Shown piece after piece: positions 15,995 through 23,601 of a stretch of 64,000 bases of DNA. How positions within the stretch are numbered: the first letter of the stretch is position 1; the number at the start of each line of letters is the position of its first letter. A program made the position numbers and the translations under genes. Where the stretch lies: the NCBI RefSeq assembly GCF_023516575.1, contig NZ_JAMGBE010000002.1:434001-498000 (forward strand), in the 5' to 3' direction. Below the pieces are notes generated by a model, which saw only the letters and a list, made by a program, of their open reading frames with translations, had not been told where the DNA came from and did no database searches. This stretch comes from Sphingomonas hankyongi. Its GTDB lineage: Bacteria > Pseudomonadota > Alphaproteobacteria > Sphingomonadales > Sphingomonadaceae.

Positions 15995-17977
15995 TCAGCG
16001 CCGCTTCAGCAATTGGGGACAGATAGGCTCCGGGTCCTTGCGGCAGAAATCGGGCGGGCGACCGCTCCGCCAATAGTCGAGCAGACCGACACGCTGCGCG
16101 AGTTGGAGATAGCGCGGGTCACGGCGCATCGGTGCCGCCGACGGGGACGTGATGAACTCTAGCGACCCCGCGCCGAATGGGTCATCCAACCAGATGCGCT
16201 CGGTTTCAGCGGGTGTTTGGCCGACGCGCTGTGGGTAAAGCCTGTCGGCGATTGCGTAAGCGCCATCCTCATCGCCGAGCCTAGCAAGCACGAGCATGCA
16301 GGAAACACTTAGCCAGTAGTCATCCTCATCGGTGCAGGCTCGCCTCGCAGCGCCAACCGATTTCGTTTTCAACGCGGCGACGAGAGGAGCGGACCCCGCG
16401 TACTGCGGAAGAAGCTTCTTTGCATCCATGTCGCGCTCGATGTCGGGCAACGCTTGGAAATCGCCTCGATCGATCACGCCTGAAATTCGGTCACGGAAGA
16501 ATGACCCTTTAAATTCAGGCCACCAACGCGCGCCCTGCTGGTACAGCTCCTCGGCTTCATCACCCTCGTCGACATATTCGAGCATCTTGAGCATCCAGGA
16601 GATCTTCGTCGGCACATAGAGGTCATGCGTGTAGCTTAACCTTGCGAGTTCCAGCGCCTCGCCCGGGCGGCCTACCGACCGGAGCAGGTGACTCAGGAAG
16701 GCGTTGAGGAACGGCGCGTCGGGATCGACGCGCCGGCCCGCGCGAAGAGAATCCTCGCACCCTGCTAAGAGCGCTTCGCTGTGAAGGTTGCACCAAACCG
16801 CATAAGTATCGCCGAAGCGAGGGCTCATCTTGATCGCGCGGTCAGCGGCACTTCGCGCCGCGACCACCTCTCCGGGCCGTTCGTCGCGCGGGATCTGATC
16901 CAGTACGAACGATGTATTGAAGGCCACCCCGATTTGGGCGGCGGCGAGGCTGGGCGCTTTCGCCGCAACGCGTTTCAAGTTTTGATATGGCTGCAGCCCG
17001 AAGCGATCACCGGCGAAGTTCTCGCCTTGGAGAAGGTCTGCCAGCAGAGCCGGATCTATTGGCCGTCTGCGGTCCAGCAACATCATCGGATATGCCCAGG
17101 TGAGGTTGCCGGCGAGTTGCGCACCGATGCGCTCCGGCAAGTTGCCGACATCTTCGCGAGATACCTCGAACCGTTGTGAGAAAACCGTCACCTGGCTGGC
17201 GGCTTCGTCTAGTCTGACAGTGGCTAGGATCTTGCCCGCGGTCCTGCTCAAGTCGCCAGAGATCAAGAAGTCTACGGGGGAGCGATCCGCTTGCGGAGCG
17301 GAATCCATAAGCCGCACCGGCACGCCGCTCTGGGAGAAGGTGTGCCCGAGCGAGTCACGAGCCTGCAAACCGAGTTGACGCAATTCGGCATCGGACGAAG
17401 TGAAGGGCAGCACGCCGATCGTCGGCTTCAAAGCGCTGCTCGACTGATCGCCCTTTAGATAAAAGTAGGCGCCAGCAGTCGCGAGCAAAAATGCAAGCAT
17501 CGCGGCGAGGATGATTGACGGTCTGCCCAAGACCCGAGCGGGACGCGGGAGCTTCGCAGTACGCGAGGTCGGCGGCAACTCCTCCTTGCCCTGCAGCCGC
17601 CGCTCAACCGACCGCAGCAATTCAGCGGTGCGTACGTCACGCTTTGCGGCTTTCCAGCCGGTTAGATCGACCGTGTGGAATTGGCGAAAGCCCATCGGCG
17701 GGAGCGAACCGTCGATGCTGACGGGGACCAGCCTCCCTTTGTCTCCGCCTACTCCTGCCTCGTCACGCACCCACCGAGACTTGATGGATTCCTTGGACCA
17801 GGCGACGACAACCGCATCGGACTTTTCTAATGCAGCTTCGATTTCCTCAGAGAACTCTTCTCCGCCGTCCAGCCGCCGGTCCCACCAGACCTCGTGGCCG
17901 GCGGTTTCAAGTGCACGGGCGAGTTTCTCAGCGCACGCTCGGTCTTCCCGCGCGTAGCTAAGGAAAATGGCCGCCAT
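15995..17977 (-). CDS. TIR domain / transmembrane / TPR protein
   Basis: 660 residues. The N-terminal TIR domain (about 1-130) begins AAIFLSYAREDRACAEKLA and includes HEVWWDRRLDGGEEFSEEI, SDAVVVAWSKESIKSRWVRDE and LVPVSIDG; a Glu in the catalytic region is present, so NAD cleavage cannot be excluded. A transmembrane helix lies at about 152-173 (IILAAMLAFLLATAGAYFYL). The C-terminal half has TPR-like helices and ends MRRDPRYLQLAQRVGLLDYW then RPPDFC, matching the tail of the winged-helix regulator at 10962. It lies upstream of the TonB receptor gene on the same strand with an 82-nt gap. In sphingomonads this architecture is more likely signalling than anti-phage defence; no defence partner genes are seen. 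Confidence 0.85.
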   Translation of the reverse strand: MAAIFLSYAREDRACAEKLARALETAGHEVWWDRRLDGGEEFSEEIEAALEKSDAVVVAWSKESIKSRWVRDEAGVGGDKGRLVPVSIDGSLPPMGFRQFHTVDLTGWKAAKRDVRTAELLRSVERRLQGKEELPPTSRTAKLPRPARVLGRPSIILAAMLAFLLATAGAYFYLKGDQSSSALKPTIGVLPFTSSDAELRQLGLQARDSLGHTFSQSGVPVRLMDSAPQADRSPVDFLISGDLSRTAGKILATVRLDEAASQVTVFSQRFEVSREDVGNLPERIGAQLAGNLTWAYPMMLLDRRRPIDPALLADLLQGENFAGDRFGLQPYQNLKRVAAKAPSLAAAQIGVAFNTSFVLDQIPRDERPGEVVAARSAADRAIKMSPRFGDTYAVWCNLHSEALLAGCEDSLRAGRRVDPDAPFLNAFLSHLLRSVGRPGEALELARLSYTHDLYVPTKISWMLKMLEYVDEGDEAEELYQQGARWWPEFKGSFFRDRISGVIDRGDFQALPDIERDMDAKKLLPQYAGSAPLVAALKTKSVGAARRACTDEDDYWLSVSCMLVLARLGDEDGAYAIADRLYPQRVGQTPAETERIWLDDPFGAGSLEFITSPSAAPMRRDPRYLQLAQRVGLLDYWRSGRPPDFCRKDPEPICPQLLKRR

Positions 17978-18149
17978 CCGCCCTCCGGTCGCGCACGCTG
18001 CGCCGGGGCAACTACCAAGTCAACGGAGCGAAATCACTCCGGGAAAGCGATTGGCTCGCTTGTTCGCACTAACGCCGATCCAGAGGCGCTCGCAGTTAGC
18101 GGATTGCGCAGGACCTCGCCCCACCCCTTCCGGACGCTGAGGGCTTAGG

Positions 18150-18181
18150 TCTTCTTTCGACCCAAATCACACATTAGGTTC
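18150..18181 (+). repeat. Dispersed palindromic repeat, degenerate copy (18150)
   Basis: CTTTCGACCCAAAT followed by ACATTAG, missing the left arm. It ends 8 nt beyond the stop of the small gene at 18189-18449. Confidence 0.6.
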
Positions 18182-18188
18182 GCTCACA

Positions 18189-18449
18189 CTAAAGTTCTAA
18201 TCCGGCCTTCAACCTTGCCGCCGCTGCCGACAGCCGTCGGCCAACCGCGTTCTGGAGAACGGGGTCGTCGGGATCAAAACCTCCCCCGTCGCGTCCGTCG
18301 GAAGGTAGCGAATGAATCGCGACAAGTTCGTCATACTTGGCAGCCAGTTCGAGGTGGATGTTTGCGATGTTGGCAGAGGTGGCTTGTGACGCACGTTGGC
18401 GTTCTTCTTCCGCACGCAAGCGGAAGTAATCTTGATCTGGCGGAAGCAT
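18189..18449 (-). CDS. Small conserved hypothetical protein
   Basis: 86 residues from the ATG at 18449, which follows AGGAGCACAATC. It begins MLPPDQDYFRLRAEEERQRA, a pattern seen in many small sphingomonad proteins. Helical and charged, no membrane segment, function unknown. The frame continues upstream but that part reads through a dispersed repeat and is not believed to be coding. Confidence 0.7.
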   Translation of the reverse strand: MLPPDQDYFRLRAEEERQRASQATSANIANIHLELAAKYDELVAIHSLPSDGRDGGGFDPDDPVLQNAVGRRLSAAAARLKAGLEL

Positions 18450-18862
18450 GATTGTGCTCCTGGCGAAGCAAGCGGGAGCACGACGAATTCTCTCGGTCAG
18501 GCGGATGCTCACAGTTGGAGGTCGTCGCCTGATGTGTCTCGTATACGCCCCATCAGCCGATTGACCTAATCTGGCGATAATGTCCGCTTTCCACCCAAAG
18601 CTGCCATTAGTGGCCAGCAAAGGGCCGCGCACGACAGTGATCCAAGGTAGTATCGGCAACTAGTCGCTGAGCGCCCAGTTCGTGATCGATGTGGATAAAT
18701 CCGTACGCTTTCGCAGCCGGCCTCTCAGGCTCGGCGGGCTGAAAAGGCGAAGCTAATTGGGCGCCGGTGTGCTAATGGCGTCCCATCATCGGCAATTCCT
18801 CCCGCAGGCGTCGATGGCTGAGAGTCTTTTCATGCTCCCGCTTGCAGCGCCGGAGCATGTCC
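18450..18862 (+). repeat. Gene-free stretch with one dispersed repeat (18579-18610)
   Basis: Contains AATGTCCGCTTTCCACCCA at 18579-18597 followed by GCCATTAG, a copy of the dispersed repeat in plus orientation. A 30-codon frame on the minus strand (18773-18865) exists but has no clear support. Nothing else recognised. Confidence 0.5.
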
Positions 18863-19102
18863 ATGAACCACCCCTACCGCCATCCGCTTGTCGACCCTAT
18901 CCCGGACAGGGCGATCGAGCTGAAGCTTGAACAACTTGCCGCGTCCTACGCTCGGCAAGCTGCCGCCGGACCGCCCGGCGCTCGTGCCGAACTCGACCGC
19001 TATGACGTCCCGGTGATTCTTCAGGCTGTCTACGAATGGGGCGGATACCGCTACAGCAATGCATCGAATGCCATTGCGGCTGCTAAGCGAGGCACAAAGT
19101 GA
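18863..19102 (+). CDS. Small hypothetical protein, first gene of duplicated two-gene module (copy A)
   Basis: 79 residues from ATG 18863 (GGAG 8 nt upstream; ATG 18857 also possible). The C-terminus carries the segment GGYRYSNASNAIAAAKR, matching QGYRYTQARDALAAAKR in the small protein at 26771-26923. In both places the gene overlaps the next by 4 nt and the next gene encodes a second related protein. Function unknown. Confidence 0.7.
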   Translation: MNHPYRHPLVDPIPDRAIELKLEQLAASYARQAAAGPPGARAELDRYDVPVILQAVYEWGGYRYSNASNAIAAAKRGTK

Positions 19103-19323
19103 GCCGCGCGTTCAACCTCGCAATGACCGAGGCGGACGTCATCAAGCACTGCCGTGACCAAAACATCGCAATCTCCGCGCTCGAGGCACTTCCTGACGGC
19201 GGTTTGCGATTGGTTTGCATGAGCGGATATGGAGCGGCTCAGATCCAGTCGAACCTTAAGAGACACATCATTGAGGGCGAAGTCCGGCGCGAACGGTTCC
19301 GGCCCGTGCGGCCCCTGTGGTGA
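19099..19323 (+). CDS. Small hypothetical protein, second gene of duplicated module (copy A)
   Basis: 74 residues starting at GTG 19099, which overlaps the upstream stop as GTGA. It reads MSRAFNLAMTEADVIKHC and later GGLRLVCMSGYGAAQIQ and RRERFRPVR. The protein at 26550-26774 has the same blocks (SRVILLALSEADVRTHC, GGVRLVCQSSAGADTM, VRERVRPS). Length and order agree, so they are paralogues. Function unknown. Confidence 0.72.
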   Translation: MSRAFNLAMTEADVIKHCRDQNIAISALEALPDGGLRLVCMSGYGAAQIQSNLKRHIIEGEVRRERFRPVRPLW

Positions 19324-19523
19324 TCGCGATCCCGAGCGAGCATGGGTTGCTCGAATGGGAAATCGAAGGTGGGTCGCTCGCTGACCTGGCGCGAGCTGAC
19401 GAGACACTCGACGGCTGGCCGCGGATCAGGTTCAAGCACAGCGCCGTGGCCTGGTCTCGCCGACCTAAGCTGCTCGGAGCAGCCGAAAGTTACAGCGGTC
19501 CCAGTCGCACCCGGCGTCATTGA
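19317..19523 (+). CDS. Possible small hypothetical protein
   Basis: 68 codons from GTG 19317, overlapping the previous gene. The translation (MVIAIPSEHGLLEWEIEGGS) has no family I recognise and no good ribosome binding site. Kept only because it directly continues the row of small genes. Confidence 0.25.
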   Translation: MVIAIPSEHGLLEWEIEGGSLADLARADETLDGWPRIRFKHSAVAWSRRPKLLGAAESYSGPSRTRRH

Positions 19524-19597
19524 GCAGTAGCGATGGCGATCGACAAGGGTGGACTGATCGGCTGGCGCGCATTGAGTTGAAAGGCACCAAACCAACG

Positions 19598-19834
19598 ATG
19601 AGCGAGTATCAGCTGTATCTCTTTAATCATCCCGATCACCTTCCCCCGGCGGAAAGATTTCGATCGTTTAATGACTTGTGCGCGAAGCTGTTTGCGGAAA
19701 AGAGCGCCGAAGCTGGGCCAATGGAACTTTGGTCCGGCGCCCGAATGGTCAAACGGTGGTCGAGGTCCTGGACTGCCCCCATGGAAGAAACGGCCCCTTG
19801 CTTCTTTGGCACTAGGGCATGGGGGCCATTGTGA
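19598..19834 (+). CDS. Small hypothetical protein, possibly altered at its C-terminus
   Basis: 78 residues from ATG 19598 (MSEYQLYLFNHPDHLPPAER). The middle carries MELWSGARMVKRW, which in sphingomonad relatives of this type is normally the end of the protein. The extra 20 or so residues here may come from a frameshift near 19765. Overlaps the following gene start. Confidence 0.5.
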   Translation: MSEYQLYLFNHPDHLPPAERFRSFNDLCAKLFAEKSAEAGPMELWSGARMVKRWSRSWTAPMEETAPCFFGTRAWGPL

Positions 19835-20022
19835 GCGCCGAGAATTGGCATGAGGAGCGTGACAGGCTGCTGAAGCTGATCAAAGGCATCGAATCCGGCG
19901 CAGTCACACACATCGACGAGGACGACGAGCGGCAGCTCCAGCCGACGAGCACCGAGAATATCGCGAACCTGAAGGAGCGCCTGGCGAAGCTCAACGTCCG
20001 CCTGGGCGACGACGGCAACTAG
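19831..20022 (+). CDS. Small conserved hypothetical protein
   Basis: 63 residues from GTG 19831 (SAENWHEERDRLLKLIKGIE); ATG 19819 would add four residues. Highly charged with a C-terminal amphipathic helix (NIANLKERLAKLNVRLG). It ends 4 nt into the convergent gene at 20019. Similar short proteins are common in sphingomonads; function unknown. Confidence 0.62.
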   Translation: MSAENWHEERDRLLKLIKGIESGAVTHIDEDDERQLQPTSTENIANLKERLAKLNVRLGDDGN

Positions 20023-20267
20023 GGCTTAGGCGCTGGCGCGGGCCGGTCGTACAAGGTGGATAGCCTTGGCGCAGTGGCAGAGCTGTTGCTGCGGATAAAG
20101 GCTTCCGCTTCGCGCATTGTGGCGAAGGCACGCTGAAACGCGCGGCCGCTGCTGCGCGTCAGAATGGCGTGATAGGGCAACGGGTGGCCGGGCACGTGGA
20201 CCACCTGCGTTGCGGCCGCGGCGCGCTGACCAGTTTCGAAAGGGTCCCAAGGCGGATTGGATGACAA
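20019..20267 (-). CDS. Small hypothetical protein with AFATMREAEAFI segment
   Basis: 82 residues. The segment AFATMREAEAFIRSN followed by LYDRPAP recurs in the protein at 25947-26498 (AFATMREAEAFIKRN, TYDRPAS), so a small domain is shared between the two loci. It is the last of three closely spaced minus-strand genes (20739 to 20019). Function unknown. Confidence 0.65.
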   Translation of the reverse strand: MSSNPPWDPFETGQRAAAATQVVHVPGHPLPYHAILTRSSGRAFQRAFATMREAEAFIRSNSSATAPRLSTLYDRPAPAPKP

Positions 20268-20281
20268 AGCGCCTATCCCGC

Positions 20282-20566
20282 CTAGGCCCTGAGGGCCATT
20301 TCCTCGAGAAGCCTCTCGACTCGCTGAAGTCCCTCGGCGCTCTCGACCGCCAGATGCAGCGGCTGCGCCTCAAGCTGGTCGTGGCGGGTGTTGAGGAAGG
20401 CGATGACCGACGGGGCCGCACCGAAGTGCTGCCAGGCGCGCTGGAGGACATCATTCTGTCGCTGCATCTGTTCGGGTGATGGGCGCGGCGCGTTGGTGCG
20501 CTTGCGGAACATCATCCTCTTGGGCCGATCCTGCGCAGCATCCTCCGGCCCTGCGTTGGGATTCAC
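20282..20566 (-). CDS. MbcA/ParS/Xre-type (DUF2384-like) toxin-binding-domain protein, no toxin partner seen
   Basis: 94 residues from GTG 20566, which overlaps the upstream stop as GTGA. The C-terminal part (AWQHFGAAPSVIAFLNTRH, LEAQPLHLAVESAEGLQRV, ERLLEEM) matches the order of the MbcA/ParS/Xre antitoxin C-terminal domain, including the Pro-Leu-x-Leu-Ala block and the terminal helix. No RES-type toxin gene is next to it. The flanking genes are two unrelated small proteins, so it may serve another role. Confidence 0.6.
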   Translation of the reverse strand: MNPNAGPEDAAQDRPKRMMFRKRTNAPRPSPEQMQRQNDVLQRAWQHFGAAPSVIAFLNTRHDQLEAQPLHLAVESAEGLQRVERLLEEMALRA

Positions 20567-20739
20567 GTGATGCTTCCCGGAAGGGCGGGCGCGGCGCCGC
20601 GAGCAGCGCGGGCCTCGCCAACCTGCCTCGCATAATCGTCCGCGAACTGTTCGTGCGCGAGCCTTTGGTCCGGGGTGAGCGACGCGTCAGCCTTCATCAA
20701 CGAAAGCTGGTGCCGGCGACGCAAGGAATTGAAATCCAC
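20563..20739 (-). CDS. Small hypothetical protein (58 aa), first gene of three-gene operon
   Basis: A short gene from GTG 20739, preceded by GGAAGGA with 6-nt spacing. The protein begins DFNSLRRRHQLSLMKADA and continues SLTPDQRLAHEQFADDYARQ, charged and helical. The stop overlaps the GTG of the next gene (GTGA at 20563-20566). Function unknown. Confidence 0.6.
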   Translation of the reverse strand: MDFNSLRRRHQLSLMKADASLTPDQRLAHEQFADDYARQVGEARAARGAAPALPGSIT

Positions 20740-20862
20740 GAACAGTCCTTCCCACTGCTGTAAGCGGGAGCGCGTTCGTCTCTCAGCCGCTGGCGCCTAC
20801 GAGAACCGAGCCAGCGATAGTCCTGATATAGGGTGCGGACGGCGAATTGTTAGGGCCGCAGC

Positions 20863-20890
20863 TAACGTACGCTTTCCACCCCAAGCGTCC
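20863..20890 (+). repeat. Dispersed palindromic repeat, degenerate copy (20863)
   Basis: AACGTACGCTTTCCACC followed by AAGCGT, plus orientation. It lies in the 269-bp gap between two minus-strand genes; nothing else recognised there. Confidence 0.5.
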
Positions 20891-21008
20891 CTCCCAGATG
20901 GAAACTGCTACTTATCCGAGCACTTCGAGCGCAGCCGCGTAGGCTACCGCGTCGTGGGGGCCGCGCGGCCGCGGCGCGAATTTTTGCGTATTGTTCGTCG
21001 TGCCCGCT

Positions 21009-21269
21009 TTAGCGCGAGTCTTCCGGACCCGATGGTCCAATGTCTCGAATAGTGTTTTCATGTCTCGTTTCGGCGGTGATGTCCGCCTTTCTGATTGCTT
21101 CGGCGGCCCGCAGTTCCTCCGATTTCGCTGCCCGCGAAGCAAGCGCTTCCCAGGCTTCGACCGAGCGCAGGCAACGCTCGCGCACATGGCCGAGTGCCGC
21201 CGCGTCCGCGTCCGCCCGGGCTTGGTCGGCCCGGGCGCGGTAGAATTGGAGTTGAGTTGCGGCCGACAT
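21009..21269 (-). CDS. Small conserved hypothetical protein, Ala/Arg-rich helical
   Basis: 86 residues (start ATG 21269): MSAATQLQFYRARADQARAD then RERCLRSVEAWEALASRA and KSEELRAAEAIRKAD. Predicted almost wholly helical. This type is widespread among sphingomonad small proteins, with unknown function. It lies 10 nt behind the cold-shock gene on the same strand, so co-transcription is likely. Confidence 0.68.
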   Translation of the reverse strand: MSAATQLQFYRARADQARADADAAALGHVRERCLRSVEAWEALASRAAKSEELRAAEAIRKADITAETRHENTIRDIGPSGPEDSR

Positions 21270-21279
21270 CGCCCGTGGC

Positions 21280-21516
21280 TCAGGCCTCGGTGGCGGGCTG
21301 CTCGGCTTCGTCGGCGCTCTTCAGGTTGACGGCGCTGGTTTTGCCGCGCTGATCCTGTTCGAGGTCGTAGCTAAGCCGCTGGTCCTGGACCAAGCTGTGA
21401 AAGCCGGCGCGCTCGACCGCGCTGATGTGGACGAAAGCGTCATTGCCGCTGCCCTCGGGCTGGATGAAGCCGTAGCCCTTGGATTCGTTGAAAAATTTAA
21501 CTTTGCCGATTGGCAT
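21280..21516 (-). CDS. Cold-shock domain protein (CspA family)
   Basis: 78 residues with both RNA-binding motifs: RNP1 KGYGFIQ and RNP2 DAFVHISAV. It begins MPIGKVKFFNESKGYGF and ends with a short acidic tail after the CSD. Binds single-stranded nucleic acid as an RNA chaperone in this family. GGAAACTTCCAA precedes the ATG. Two further cold-shock-like genes occur at 27949 and (frameshifted) 26962, but those are much more divergent. Confidence 0.93.
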   Translation of the reverse strand: MPIGKVKFFNESKGYGFIQPEGSGNDAFVHISAVERAGFHSLVQDQRLSYDLEQDQRGKTSAVNLKSADEAEQPATEA

Positions 21517-21716
21517 TTGGAAGTTTCCTTCTGCGTGCGGAGTCCGGGAATCGGACTCCTCCTGCTAGGAGCTGCGTGAGAAGGAAAAAGGAGCCGCAAA
21601 GCGCCAGAGACCGTCAGTTTGCGACTAGTAGCAAGGCGTATGTAGGGGTTCGGCGGCAAAATTATAAGAGCGCGTGTGTGCTTCCGGTCGAAAAGCGCAT
21701 GCCGTGTGGCGAACGT

Positions 21717-21740
21717 AATGTCCGCTTTCCATCCACTACG
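21717..21740 (+). repeat. Dispersed palindromic repeat copy (21717)
   Basis: AATGTCCGCTTTCCATCCA in plus orientation with a poor right arm, 48 nt beyond the stop of the esterase gene at 21788. The rest of the 271-bp gap 21517-21787 shows nothing else. Confidence 0.65.
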
Positions 21741-21787
21741 GCCCATGCTCGTAGGATGAAGCGCGGCGACTTTAGGCACAGCAACAT

Positions 21788-22891
21788 CTAACGCATCAAG
21801 CCTGCAGCGCGGAGAGCATCTTCGATGACAGCCCCGACACCGCTCGAACTCTGCGTCGTGAAGGGCATTGGCCCAGGCGGGCTTACGGCTGCGCCAAGAC
21901 GCTTTGGACCGTGGAAGGGCTCACGCTGCTCGACGCCTTCGGCGACCAATCCCCACGAGTTCGCAATCAGCCGCGTCGAGCAAATGTTGGCGTCTAGCAT
22001 GTGCGGCCCGGCCTTGCCGCATGCATGGTCGTCGCGCGTGTCCAGCGGCGTCCCGTGACCCATCCCGCGGATGTCGTATCTTTCGATGACAGGACGCCCC
22101 CGCGTGTCGAACCACCTTTCTCGACGATGGCCGGCCACGGCCTCTACCGCCCCACTGACGTCGCCAAGACCATGCAGGTCGCGCCACTGATCGACGATGG
22201 CCGTGGCGTTGGCCGGGTCGACGATAGCGTCATGTGTCCCGTGCCACACCGACAACGCAGGCGGACGCCCCTCATGGTCCGCTGCCGCCCTGACCCGGGC
22301 CGATAGCTCCCGACGGGAAGGAAATCCCTGCCCGCGCATCCGCTCCAGGGCCTCCGGCAGACTATTGGCGCCGGCGAACGGCAAGCCGGCTATGATTGCC
22401 CCTCCGGCAAACAACTCAGGGTAAGAGGCCACCATGACCGCGGTCATCGCGCCGCCCGCCGACAAGCCGGTGATGAAGGTCTGCGACCGATCGAGCCCGT
22501 ATCGGGCGGCCACGTGCTGAACCATCTGGCTGATCGACAAGGCCTCGCCGCGACCGCGTCGCGCATCGCACGGGAGATACCAGTTGAAGCAGAGGTTTGA
22601 ATTATTGGACCGGCGTTGCTGTGGGAAGAGAACCGCAAAGCCATGCCGCTCGGCCAGCTCCGACCACCCACTGCCCGTATCATAGACGTTCGCGCTCTGG
22701 GTACAGCCGTGCAGCACCACAACCAGCGCAGTCGGCGGATTGACCGGCACGTAGATCCGCGCATCGAGCTCGCCGGGGTTAGTGCCAAATCCTGTCAGGG
22801 CATCGAGCCGGCCGTCGTCGTTTGCGTTGACGGCATGCATGGTGCGGCGCAATGCCACGAGACGTGAGACAGTGTTTCCCAGGCCGCGCAT
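21788..22891 (-). CDS. PHB-depolymerase-family esterase (alpha/beta hydrolase)
   Basis: 367 residues from ATG 22891, preceded by AAGGAGGAATCTCG. The oxyanion region is LVVVLHGCTQSANVY (about 58-71), the nucleophile motif GLSAGGAM has Ser144 at its centre, and SELAERHGFAVLFPQQ and CFNWY are typical of the family (LpqC/PhaZ-like). A late Asp in NATAIVDQW and a His in IRGMGHGTPLD complete the likely triad. Such enzymes cleave short polyester or feruloyl-type esters. No secretion signal is evident, so a cytoplasmic or atypically exported enzyme is likely. Confidence 0.88.
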   Translation of the reverse strand: MRGLGNTVSRLVALRRTMHAVNANDDGRLDALTGFGTNPGELDARIYVPVNPPTALVVVLHGCTQSANVYDTGSGWSELAERHGFAVLFPQQRRSNNSNLCFNWYLPCDARRGRGEALSISQMVQHVAARYGLDRSQTFITGLSAGGAMTAVMVASYPELFAGGAIIAGLPFAGANSLPEALERMRGQGFPSRRELSARVRAAADHEGRPPALSVWHGTHDAIVDPANATAIVDQWRDLHGLGDVSGAVEAVAGHRRERWFDTRGRPVIERYDIRGMGHGTPLDTRDDHACGKAGPHMLDANICSTRLIANSWGLVAEGVEQREPFHGPKRLGAAVSPPGPMPFTTQSSSGVGAVIEDALRAAGLMR

Positions 22892-23019
22892 CGAGATTCC
22901 TCCTTGGCGCGGCCCCGACGACGGCTGTCGCCCGATCATGCTGCACTGCACAATAATGGGGTCCCAGACTGCCGATTGTTAGACCGCGACCCGACATTTG
23001 CGCACAGCCAATCTCCCAG

Positions 23020-23072
23020 TGTCCGCTTTCCACCCAAACCTGCCGTCAGCAATCGACCCATTGCGGGCATTA
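23020..23072 (+). repeat. Dispersed palindromic repeat, tandem double copy (23020)
   Basis: Two units in a row: GTGTCCGCTTTCCACCCA from 23020 and ATCGACCCATTGCGGGCAT from 23052, both plus orientation. They occupy the region between the esterase gene and the plus-strand gene at 23150. Confidence 0.7.
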
Positions 23073-23149
23073 TGAATCGACGCGAGATTATCGGGCAAAC
23101 GCGAATCAAGGGCGGGGCGGATCGGGCATCAGCGGGAGCGGGGGGGTCA

Positions 23150-23515
23150 ATGTTTGGACGAAAAAGGAGCGGCGACGATGGTCTTCGCGCGAACCATCAA
23201 GAATTTTACCGCAATTGCCTGATCCAGATCGCGGACCTGGAAAGCAGGACTGCAGATTGGTCCGGTCTGAAGGGGGAGTTCGCGGCTGTCTGGTCCGAGT
23301 CCGAAGATGCAGCCAGTAACGAAATCACGCAAAAGGTGGCACTCGCGCGGAGGTTTGCGATCGATGTCGAATCGAGCCTTGCAACCGCCTCGATCGAGAC
23401 TGCAGCGAAGGGACTCAACCTGCTGCAAGAGATCGTTGATAATGCCGAGCACCAGCTGCAGGGGCTGCTCGTCGGCTTGGTCACCGCGCAGTCACTGCGA
23501 TCCGCAGGTCCGTAA
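23150..23515 (+). CDS. Hypothetical protein
   Basis: 121 residues from ATG 23150, preceded by a purine-rich GGGAGCGGGGGGG. MFGRKRSGDDGLRANHQEFY, then IADLESRTADWSGLKGEF, and a helical C-terminus. The frame extends upstream but there runs through the repeat at 23020 and is unlikely to be coding. No family recognised. Confidence 0.55.
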   Translation: MFGRKRSGDDGLRANHQEFYRNCLIQIADLESRTADWSGLKGEFAAVWSESEDAASNEITQKVALARRFAIDVESSLATASIETAAKGLNLLQEIVDNAEHQLQGLLVGLVTAQSLRSAGP

Positions 23516-23562
23516 CATCCGGTATCCGCGGGCGGTCTCCATCACCCACTGGACCTCTTTGA

Positions 23563-23592
23563 GTGTCAGCTTTCGACCCATTGCGGACACTA
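23563..23592 (+). repeat. Dispersed palindromic repeat copy (23563)
   Basis: GTGTC ... GACAC arms around AGCTTTCGACCCATTGCG, plus orientation, ending 10 nt beyond the stop of the gene at 23602. Confidence 0.75.
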
Positions 23593-23601
23593 ATGCTGTG
23601 C

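Noticed and set aside
15995-17977. TIR protein as an anti-phage defence system
   Set aside because: It has a transmembrane helix and TPR sensor part, lies by a TonB receptor, and no defence partner (SMODS, Thoeris or CRISPR-type) gene is near.
18773-18865. 30-codon minus-strand frame (MDMLRRCKREHEK...)
   Set aside because: Too short, no ribosome binding site and divergent overlap with the start of the gene at 18863.
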